Shown here in pieces: positions 19,420 through 24,645 of a stretch of DNA of 24,645 nucleotides. The notes beneath the pieces are model-generated. The model worked only from the letters and a program-made list of their open reading frames with translations, was not told the DNA's origin and ran no database searches. The stretch comes from a virus. Both the position numbers and the translations under genes were made by a program. The stretch covers positions 1 through 24,645 of IMG/VR virus record IMGVR_UViG_3300042868_003621; one strand, 5' to 3'. The number at the start of each line of letters is the position of its first letter. The stretch's first letter is position 1.

Positions 19420-19631
19420 GTAGGGAAAGCATTATTCGCAAAGCTGAAGAAGATGGTGAGATTGAGCTAATTCAGTTCGTAAAATTGGCCATCTTACAAG
19501 AGCGCGAGATGTGTGCCGGACTGCGTAAAGAAGTAGAGTTGCAAGGCAAACATACCGCGGATTACGAAGAGGGTTTTTGGGACGCATTAAAGAAGTACGA
19601 AGACTTAATCCGAGCAAGGGGAAACGTATGA
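19416..19631 (+). CDS. Hypothetical 71-aa protein (EREMCA/IRARG type)
   Basis: A small helical protein with VKLAILQEREMCAGLRKEVE and the ending DLIRARGNV. Short proteins with ...EREACA...IRARG are common in phages of proteobacteria, and the next gene has the same two features, so they may be distant paralogues. The DNA is richer in A/T than the neighbouring Gly/Ala-rich genes. The start is ATGA-coupled to the Rap1a-like gene. No function is known. Confidence 0.7.
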   Translation: MSRESIIRKAEEDGEIELIQFVKLAILQEREMCAGLRKEVELQGKHTADYEEGFWDALKKYEDLIRARGNV

Positions 19632-19825
19632 CACAAAACGAAATTACTAAGATAGCAAAAGAGGTTGGATTTTCTGATGAGGAAATTGATAAATGTCAAT
19701 TGATGTTTGAACGCTTTGCCAAGTTAGTAGCACAGCATGAGCGTGAGGCGTGTGCAAAGTGGCTAGAAGATGTAGTGGATGCCCCAAATTGGGCTAATGT
19801 TATCCGAGCAAGGGGACAAGCATGA
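19628..19825 (+). CDS. Hypothetical 65-aa protein (EREACA/IRARG type)
   Basis: Start at the ATG that overlaps the previous stop, after AAGGGGAAACGT; an earlier in-frame ATG lies within the previous gene. A helix-rich protein containing DEEIDKCQLMFERFAKLVAQ, HEREACAKWLED and the end VIRARGQA. The E-R-E-A-C-A segment followed by I-R-A-R-G is shared with the previous gene and many short phage ORFs of unknown function. The A/T-richer codon choice again differs from neighbours. Confidence 0.7.
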   Translation: MTQNEITKIAKEVGFSDEEIDKCQLMFERFAKLVAQHEREACAKWLEDVVDAPNWANVIRARGQA

Positions 19826-19998
19826 AAGACCAAGACATGAGCAAACCCAAATATGACGACGACGACATTCAGGACTACGTGCGCCCATGGAGGGGTGTGT
19901 CAGAGCGCGAGATACCTGACATTTACATTGGCGACGTGGCGTTTTTGCACGGGGTCAAATGGGCAGAGGCTAAACTGAAGGAGCGCAACCATGGCTAA
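19822..19998 (+). CDS. Small acidic protein (58 aa)
   Basis: Starts by ATGA overlap after AAGGGGACAAGC. Starts with a charged segment including four consecutive Asp residues (PKYDDDDIQDYVRPW) and ends with a helix (YIGDVAFLHGVKWAEAKLKE). No family is recognised. It overlaps the next gene by 8 nt, whose ribosome site GAAGGAG lies in its last codons. Confidence 0.6.
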   Translation: MKDQDMSKPKYDDDDIQDYVRPWRGVSEREIPDIYIGDVAFLHGVKWAEAKLKERNHG

Positions 19999-20224
19999 AG
20001 GTGATATCAGGGACGTGTGGGCAACCAACCAAAGGCGCCTAGAGCGCAAGCGGGAGAAAGAGCGCGAGTGGGCTAAAAACAACAGAGACAAAATGAACGC
20101 GTACAAACAGGCCACAAGGGCCAAACAGAAGGCCGAGCAAGAGGCCAACAAGGTCAAGCCGTCCTACCACGCAGACTGGCACGGCACCACCTACACCTGC
20201 CCCGAACTAGCGTACAGGAGATAA
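19991..20224 (+). CDS. Basic coiled-coil-like protein (77 aa)
   Basis: Dominated by a long, highly charged helix (RRLERKREKEREWAKNNRDK, then MNAYKQATRAKQKAEQEANK), ending in a short tail (PSYHADWHGTTYTCPELAY). The Arg/Lys/Glu pattern predicts a single coiled-coil or a nucleic-acid-binding helix. No family is recognised. The start follows GAAGGAGCGCAACC. Confidence 0.65.
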   Translation: MAKGDIRDVWATNQRRLERKREKEREWAKNNRDKMNAYKQATRAKQKAEQEANKVKPSYHADWHGTTYTCPELAYRR

Positions 20225-20226
20225 GC

Positions 20227-20394
20227 ATGGACTGCTGTGACTACGAGTGTAACGAGGGGCACAACTGCCCAATCAGGGGGTGGAGCAAACACCAAACAAA
20301 CGAGACCGACAAAGACAGAAAAAAGGTGTGCCCACCATGCCATGGTGACTGCAGACAGGGACGCGACTGTCCGGCAAACAAGGAGCTGGCATGA
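20227..20394 (+). CDS. Small double zinc-knuckle-like protein (55 aa)
   Basis: The product has two Cys-rich halves: CCDYECNEGHNCP (residues 3-15) and CPPCHGDCRQGRDCP (35-49), each with Cys and His spaced for zinc binding. The C-x-G-x-C-x-Q-G-R-x-C-P arrangement resembles small phage proteins that I recall by sight with no assigned role. A nucleic-acid or host-protein binding role is inference. The start follows AGGAGATAAGC, and it ends by ATGA overlap. Confidence 0.65.
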   Translation: MDCCDYECNEGHNCPIRGWSKHQTNETDKDRKKVCPPCHGDCRQGRDCPANKELA

Positions 20395-20576
20395 AACGTG
20401 CTAAGATGCTACAATTGGCAGAGAAGGCAGGTTTTATCCTATGGTCCGATGAACCGTGGAAGCCTAAGGGCGCCACGATAGACTGGGCCTGTAATTACGA
20501 CAAAGAGTTGAGAAAGTTCGTTAAGTTGGTAAAGGCAGAATACAGTAGACCCCATAAGGTCAAAAAGAAGGAGTAA
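20391..20576 (+). CDS. Hypothetical 61-aa protein
   Basis: Basic protein with MLQLAEKAGFILWSDEPWKP followed by ELRKFVKLVKAEYSRPHKVK and a Lys-rich tail. The LAEKAGF start and F-x-x-L-V helix are common in short phage proteins of unknown function. AAGGAGCTGGC precedes the start, which overlaps the previous stop. Confidence 0.65.
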   Translation: MKRAKMLQLAEKAGFILWSDEPWKPKGATIDWACNYDKELRKFVKLVKAEYSRPHKVKKKE

Positions 20577-20580
20577 GAGT

Positions 20581-20724
20581 ATGAGCGGGTGGCTAATTGC
20601 CCTTACGGGGCTAATTTATGCGGGTGTGGCCTTTGAGCAGGGGCTCAAGGGCAACACACCCATGTGTCTAACGTACCTAGGTTACGCGTTTGCGAACGTG
20701 GGCCTGTACAAACTAGCGAGTTGA
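20581..20724 (+). CDS. Small membrane protein (47 aa), two predicted membrane segments
   Basis: The ATG follows AAGGAGTAAGAGT. Two hydrophobic segments, WLIALTGLIYAGVAFEQ and MCLTYLGYAFANVGLY, are joined by a short polar loop GLKGNTP. This arrangement is familiar from short phage membrane proteins that lack a known role. It could alter host membrane properties, but no evidence bears on it. The next gene starts 2 nt beyond its stop. Confidence 0.7.
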   Translation: MSGWLIALTGLIYAGVAFEQGLKGNTPMCLTYLGYAFANVGLYKLAS

Positions 20725-20726
20725 TT

Positions 20727-20918
20727 ATGATTTCAGAAGTTGACATTAAAGATTTTGATTACATCAGGGTGGAGCACGTCAAAGAAAACGAGGATGGGTC
20801 CTGTGACTGCAACATCAACATGGGGCCACTGGCAACCAAGTACCTGCTAAATTTTGCGTTCGTTAGCGTGCTCAAAACCGCCATTGCTGAAGGCAAAACG
20901 TACACACCTAAGGAATAA
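20727..20918 (+). CDS. Hypothetical 63-aa protein
   Basis: Start at the ATG 2 nt after the previous stop; an earlier in-frame ATG at 20664 would run out of frame inside the membrane protein gene and is rejected. The product has an acidic start (DIKDFDYIRVEHVKENED), a small Cys pair (CDCNIN) and a helix (YLLNFAFVSVLKTAIAEG). No family is recognised. Confidence 0.6.
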   Translation: MISEVDIKDFDYIRVEHVKENEDGSCDCNINMGPLATKYLLNFAFVSVLKTAIAEGKTYTPKE

Positions 20919-20921
20919 GAC

Positions 20922-21254
20922 ATGACAGACAACGAGCGCGTGCAATACGAAGCCAACCTAAAAATGCTACCGCCCGAGAAGGCCGCGCAGTGGACTGAAG
21001 AAGTTAGGGAGGCGTGGTTACGTGTGCGACGGGCGAGAAAGGCGTGGCGCGCAACGCGCACACCGGCCACACGTTGTCTAGGATCAGTCAAAGAGGACGG
21101 GCGCCTAACGCCCCTGTTCATTCCAAACACAGAGTACATGCGCTACGAAGAGGCATGGGTCGACTACACGCAAAACTACCAACCCAAATACATTTTCGAG
21201 GACCGTGCACGTGCGGGAGAAGATGACGACGGCTACGACTGGAGCAAAGCATGA
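20922..21254 (+). CDS. Hypothetical 110-aa protein
   Basis: A charged protein with an N-terminal helix (NERVQYEANLKMLPPEKAAQ), a basic stretch (RVRRARKAWRATRTPATR), YMRYEEAWVDYTQNYQPKY and an acidic end (AGEDDDGYDWSKA). No catalytic motif is seen and no family is recognised. Moderate AAGGAATAAGAC precedes the ATG. It ends by ATGA overlap. Confidence 0.65.
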   Translation: MTDNERVQYEANLKMLPPEKAAQWTEEVREAWLRVRRARKAWRATRTPATRCLGSVKEDGRLTPLFIPNTEYMRYEEAWVDYTQNYQPKYIFEDRARAGEDDDGYDWSKA

Positions 21255-21457
21255 AGGCAATACTTGAGTTCGAGTACCCCGACGACGAGGACAAACTGCG
21301 ATACGCACTGCACGGGCAGGACGCGATCTTTGCGTTGCTGGACATATCGGAACAACTGCGACTGCACTACAAGTACGAGGCAGACGGCAACCAAATACTA
21401 GCCAACATCAACGAGTTGGTCATCGAGGCCTTAAAACTGTGTCAGGAAATGGGATGA
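21251..21457 (+). CDS. Conserved small phage protein (68 aa, KAILEF type)
   Basis: MKAILEFEYPDDEDKLRYAL followed by HGQDAIFALLDISEQLR and a LANINELVIEALKLCQEMG helix. Short phage and prophage proteins often begin with KA-x-LEF-x-x-P-x-D and contain a long DI-x-x-x-LR helix. The role is unknown. The start overlaps the previous stop. The next gene overlaps by ATGA. Confidence 0.7.
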   Translation: MKAILEFEYPDDEDKLRYALHGQDAIFALLDISEQLRLHYKYEADGNQILANINELVIEALKLCQEMG

Positions 21458-21810
21458 AAAAAATCATTTACGCAATCTATTTGTTTGGCGCCATACTGGC
21501 GTCGGTGGTTGGGTATTTTTTGGACCCCATCACAGCACTGGCCATAGTGCTAGTCATGCCTATGGTGGTTATCACCATACTGGAAATGCAGGGCGTCGTG
21601 CAGTTTGGGTACAGGAACGTGGAAGAAGACAACAGCATTTTGAACAAGGTCGTGCAAGAGGACATGACAGCACACGAGGCCGCAGAGAAGTACGGGCAGG
21701 CGATCGTCAACGAAATGGACGAGCAAATTAAGGAGGTTGAAATGAACCTAATGGAAATGAAACAGGCGCGCAACATAGCCTCAGAAGTTGTGAGGGGGGT
21801 GCACAAATGA
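21454..21810 (+). CDS. Membrane-anchored 118-aa protein
   Basis: The N-terminal half carries two hydrophobic segments (IIYAIYLFGAILASVVGYF and ITALAIVLVMPMVVITILEM), followed by a cytoplasmic-type charged helical domain (VVQEDMTAHEAAEKYGQAIV, then EMDEQIKEVEMNLMEMKQAR). It probably anchors a helical domain at the inner membrane. No family is recognised. The start is the ATG overlapping the previous stop; an upstream in-frame start is rejected. It ends by ATGA overlap. Confidence 0.7.
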   Translation: MKKIIYAIYLFGAILASVVGYFLDPITALAIVLVMPMVVITILEMQGVVQFGYRNVEEDNSILNKVVQEDMTAHEAAEKYGQAIVNEMDEQIKEVEMNLMEMKQARNIASEVVRGVHK

Positions 21811-22175
21811 GAGTGCGAGTACAAGTTGAATACAAAGGGAACCCACGCAACCAAATGGTGTTGCAGTACTCCTCTTTACGTGAGGCGGCACGTGTGCTAA
21901 ACTGCGACCGCAAACACTTGGCCGAGATGGTCAAGGGTACAAGACAAAACATAAATTCACCACTTGGAAACATCATAAAGGTAGAGGCACATGAACAAGC
22001 CAACAGCACTGTCGGTTCAATTCGAGAACATCCCGATCAGCCTGAAGAAAATCTCCCGTTGGGTTCTATGGAGATTGGTCGAGGTTGGAGAAGGGTCGAG
22101 CAAGCGGTGGTCAAAGTTACCACTGCAGTCAAATGGGTCGTCAGCAAGTTCCACAAACCCAACAACATGGTGTGA
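21807..22175 (+). CDS. Putative helix-turn-helix (NUMOD-like) protein overlapping the primase gene
   Basis: The ORF opens in an ATGA overlap. Residues 17-55 (MVLQYSSLREAARVLNCDRK, then HLAEMVKGTRQ and SPLGNIIKV) resemble a helix-turn-helix of the kind seen in NUMOD1/intron-endonuclease repeats, in which S-x-R-E-A-A-R-x-L precedes a recognition helix. The last 61 codons overlap the primase start in another frame (185 nt). That stretch is polar and perhaps non-functional run-on. Whether the functional protein ends earlier by mutation is unresolved. Confidence 0.45.
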   Translation: MRVRVQVEYKGNPRNQMVLQYSSLREAARVLNCDRKHLAEMVKGTRQNINSPLGNIIKVEAHEQANSTVGSIREHPDQPEENLPLGSMEIGRGWRRVEQAVVKVTTAVKWVVSKFHKPNNMV

Positions 22176-24306
22176 TTTTCTCCATGCACAAGAGGCTTAT
22201 CAAACTGGCCGCTTCGATGGTGTTGGTTTTGTCTTTGATGGTAGCGACGGCATCATGGGGATTGACTTGGACGACTGCGTGGATGCCGTTCAGGGTCCAA
22301 CGTCTCTTACGCCTGAAGCGCAGGCCATTAAAGACGCGGTCCTAGGCTACGCGGAAGTAAGCCCCTCAGGCACCGGCATCAAGATATTCACACGGGCGCA
22401 GTTGAATGCCGCGCACGTGGACCACGAGAAGGGTTTAGAGATATACCCAAAGGGCCGTTACTTCACAGTGACAGGCCACAGCCTTGGCGGCAACATTCCT
22501 GATCAGGAACAAAACCTTGAAAGTATTGTCCCTGCACGCAGAAGTTACCGGTCGGGGGACTCGTTTGCAGACTACAGCCCTCCCCTAGACGGGTGGGACT
22601 TGGCCCGTGTCGAGACCGACCTGCTCACACTGCTAGACCCCGACTGTGGCTACACAGACTGGTTGGCCGTGGGCATGGCACTGCACCACCAGTTTGGTGG
22701 CGACTACGAGGCACTGGAGTTGTGGGACCGGTGGTCTGATAACGACGGTGCCTGCGGGGCCTACGCGGCCGGCCAGTGCGCGGCCAAGTGGGACAGCTTC
22801 GGTGGCACAGGCGGAACGACCCTCCGGTCACTGGTGTTCAAGGTCAACAAGACCAAGGAGGCCGCGGTGGTGGCCAACGGTGAGAAGGTGCTCACAGGCG
22901 GGCCACTGAACCACGCCAAAGAGTTCTTGTCAAGCCAGTTCACGTGCGAGGAAGGCACGTCGTTGACCACGTACGCGGGAGACATGTTCCAGTACAGGGG
23001 CACGCACTACCAAGACATTGAGGAGGCCACAGTGCGCTCCATGCTGTACACGTTCTTGGACCGGTGCAAGAAGTACGACAAGAAGCAGAACCTGATGCCG
23101 TTCAACCCAACACCCGCGCACGTGTCTGCGATCCTAGACGCGGTGCACGCTGTGACGCACCTGCCTAACACGGCCAACACCAAACCACCGGTGTGGCTTG
23201 AGGGGTACGGGAGCAACAGGCCAGACCCGAGCAAACTGGTGTCGCTTGAGAACGGCATTTTTCACACCGAGCAAAACATGCTGATCCCACACAGCTTGGG
23301 GTTCTTTACGCAAAACAGTTTGCCGTTTGCGTACGACCCTGACGCGACGTGCCCAACATGGGAGCGTTTCTTGCAGGACATTTGGGGCGACGACCCTGAG
23401 AGCATTACCTGCCTGCAGGAGATGTTCGGTTACATTCTGAGTGGTGATTCATCACAGCAGAAATTCTTTAACATCATTGGCCCACGCCGCTCTGGCAAGG
23501 GAACGATCAACAAGGTGCTCGTAAGCCTCTTGGGGCAACATAACACAGTGGCGCCACAACTGGATGAGTTATGCGATACTTTTGGACTTCAACCATGGCT
23601 AGGAAAACTGCTAGCGAGTTTCACGGACGCACGAGCACCGGAGCGCAACAGGGGTGCTGTAGTGAGCCAGTTACTCCGGATTGTTGGCGGGGATACTGTG
23701 ACTGTGAACAGAAAAAACAAGGAAGCTTGGAGTGGATATTTGCCAACGCGCATTGTGATCTACTCTAATGAGGCCTTGCAGTTAACAGAAAACTCAAACG
23801 CGTTAACAGGGCGCATGATTGTGCTGAAGATGAGCAACAGTTTTTATGGCAAAGAGGACACACTGTTAGCCGACAAGTTGGCTAAAGAGTTACCCGCCAT
23901 TTTTAACTGGGCCATCGCAGGACAGCAACGACGCATGGCGCGTGACGGGCAGAGGTTCCAACAACCAACAACAGGGCGCGAGTTACTGGAGTTGATGGAG
24001 GAGCTAGGCAACCCGATCGGCTCGTTCGTGACAGACGCACTGGACTACGACCTAGAAGCGCATTCGCAGAAGGACGACGTGTTTGTGTGTTGGCGCAAGT
24101 GGGCCACTGCAAAGAACATACCGCCCGGCAGTGACATGGCGTTCAAGCGCAGGTTTCTTGCGGCAACGCAGGACCACCGTGTGACAGCGTCAAGGATTCG
24201 CGTTGACGGGGAGTTGACCAACGTGTACCTTGGCATCAAGCTGAAACCGAAAGCGCAGAAGTACGTGGACAGTATCAGCAACTTTGAACGCGAGGAGATA
24301 TTTTGA
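21991..24306 (+). CDS. Primase-helicase: PrimPol-like N-terminus, PriCT-2, SF3/D5 helicase
   Basis: This 771-aa protein probably primes and unwinds DNA at the phage origin. Residues 16-60 hold the LKKISRWVLWR start and a SSTNPTTW motif. Residues 77-163 carry AEP-type motifs: GIDLDDC (90-96, catalytic acids Asp92 and Asp94), SPSGTGIK (124-131) and GRYFTVTG (155-162). Residues about 200-285 match PriCT-2 (YTDWLAVGMALHHQFGGDY, ALELWDRWS). The C-terminal SF3 part has Walker A GPRRSGKG (497-504), Walker-B-like LLASFTDA (540-547) and motif C IVIYSNEAL (588-596, Asn593). AGAGGCAC precedes the ATG. Size and domain order match phage/plasmid primases of the P4/D5 type. Confidence 0.9.
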   Translation: MNKPTALSVQFENIPISLKKISRWVLWRLVEVGEGSSKRWSKLPLQSNGSSASSTNPTTWCDFLHAQEAYQTGRFDGVGFVFDGSDGIMGIDLDDCVDAVQGPTSLTPEAQAIKDAVLGYAEVSPSGTGIKIFTRAQLNAAHVDHEKGLEIYPKGRYFTVTGHSLGGNIPDQEQNLESIVPARRSYRSGDSFADYSPPLDGWDLARVETDLLTLLDPDCGYTDWLAVGMALHHQFGGDYEALELWDRWSDNDGACGAYAAGQCAAKWDSFGGTGGTTLRSLVFKVNKTKEAAVVANGEKVLTGGPLNHAKEFLSSQFTCEEGTSLTTYAGDMFQYRGTHYQDIEEATVRSMLYTFLDRCKKYDKKQNLMPFNPTPAHVSAILDAVHAVTHLPNTANTKPPVWLEGYGSNRPDPSKLVSLENGIFHTEQNMLIPHSLGFFTQNSLPFAYDPDATCPTWERFLQDIWGDDPESITCLQEMFGYILSGDSSQQKFFNIIGPRRSGKGTINKVLVSLLGQHNTVAPQLDELCDTFGLQPWLGKLLASFTDARAPERNRGAVVSQLLRIVGGDTVTVNRKNKEAWSGYLPTRIVIYSNEALQLTENSNALTGRMIVLKMSNSFYGKEDTLLADKLAKELPAIFNWAIAGQQRRMARDGQRFQQPTTGRELLELMEELGNPIGSFVTDALDYDLEAHSQKDDVFVCWRKWATAKNIPPGSDMAFKRRFLAATQDHRVTASRIRVDGELTNVYLGIKLKPKAQKYVDSISNFEREEIF

Positions 24307-24645
24307 ACAACGCGTATTTTCATGTTGACGTCGGGTTCTTTCCGGTGCCTGTAAAGATGTGCTTTACATCACAGGCGTTCTACAAGGTGCTGAAGGACCA
24401 CGGCATAACAGCACAGCCTGACATGGCGCCACTGGAGTTGGGCATCGCGGAGACACACAGCTTCTCTACAAACAAAGAGGCTATTGTCATCGTGGTGTTC
24501 AACCTGATCGAGTGTGTTGACAACGCGGCCCTGCTGGCCAGCGTGGTGGCCCACGAGGCCACGCACGTGGTGGCAAGGGTGCTCGAACACATTGGTGAGG
24601 AGGTGGAGGATTTTGGTGAAGAGTCAAGGGCCTACCTGACCGAGT
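24303..24645 (+). CDS. Putative HEATH zinc metallopeptidase-like protein, partial (C-terminus off the right edge)
   Basis: The ORF begins at a TTG that overlaps the primase stop (TTGA), 7 nt after GAGGAG, and remains open to the window end (114 codons). Near residue 88, VVAHEATHVVARVLEHIGE contains the H-E-x-x-H zinc signature. A later Glu in FGEESRAYLTE could be the third ligand. Similar phage proteins with HEA-x-H...E-x-E-AY are seen without a known substrate. No ATG start gives a suitable ribosome site; an internal ATG at 24358 would remove the first 18 residues. Confidence 0.65.
   Translation, partial: MNNAYFHVDVGFFPVPVKMCFTSQAFYKVLKDHGITAQPDMAPLELGIAETHSFSTNKEAIVIVVFNLIECVDNAALLASVVAHEATHVVARVLEHIGEEVEDFGEESRAYLTE

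Overview
This window looks like part of a tailed-phage genome, probably a short-tailed (podovirus-like) phage of an aquatic proteobacterium. The morphology and host are inferences. The phage origin rests on a large terminase, a portal protein, a scaffold-like protein, a GroES-like co-chaperonin, a primase-helicase, a small phage sigma factor and a long run of tightly packed small ORFs, many resembling phage-only families. A Fur-box-like site of proteobacterial type and two proteins with proteobacterial SSB-type C-terminal tails agree with that host range.

Layout. Positions 1-8972 hold a minus-strand late operon. Read 5' to 3' on the minus strand it contains an intein-derived Hint/LAGLIDADG relic, the terminase large subunit, a small Cys protein, a 543-aa Gly-Gly-motif protein, the portal, a 58-aa protein, a 73-aa protein, the GroES-like co-chaperonin, the scaffold and a partial gene at the left edge. 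Positions 8973-9862 are a non-coding divergent control region. It holds an inverted-repeat element with a 27-base A tract, a Fur-box-like site, two families of short tandem repeats and palindromes. From 9863 to the right edge about 44 genes run on the plus strand, mostly with 1-8 nt stop/start overlaps.

The plus-strand region splits in two. Between 9808 and 16571 the genes form eight cassettes. Each begins with a conserved 28-29 nt leader, and in five cases this leader starts at the first base after the previous stop codon. These proteins are small and mostly unrecognised. They include a papain-like protein, a Cys-cluster protein, an SH3-like protein and two proteins ending in an SSB-like D-x-P-F tail. 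At 16573-16708 a reverse-complement copy of the 9054-9189 element appears, so the cassette region is framed by mirror-image elements. Beyond it lie a region 4-less sigma factor, a secreted Rap1a/Tai-like protein, small membrane and zinc-type proteins, a PrimPol-like/PriCT-2/SF3 primase-helicase, and a partial HEATH metallopeptidase-like gene.

How the parts may work together (inference): the framed 9-16.5 kb block is an early, host-interaction gene island with its own repeated expression signal. The sigma factor would redirect host RNA polymerase, the primase-helicase starts replication, and the divergent minus operon builds and packages the head. I saw no tRNA, CRISPR array, insertion sequence, integrase or attachment site.
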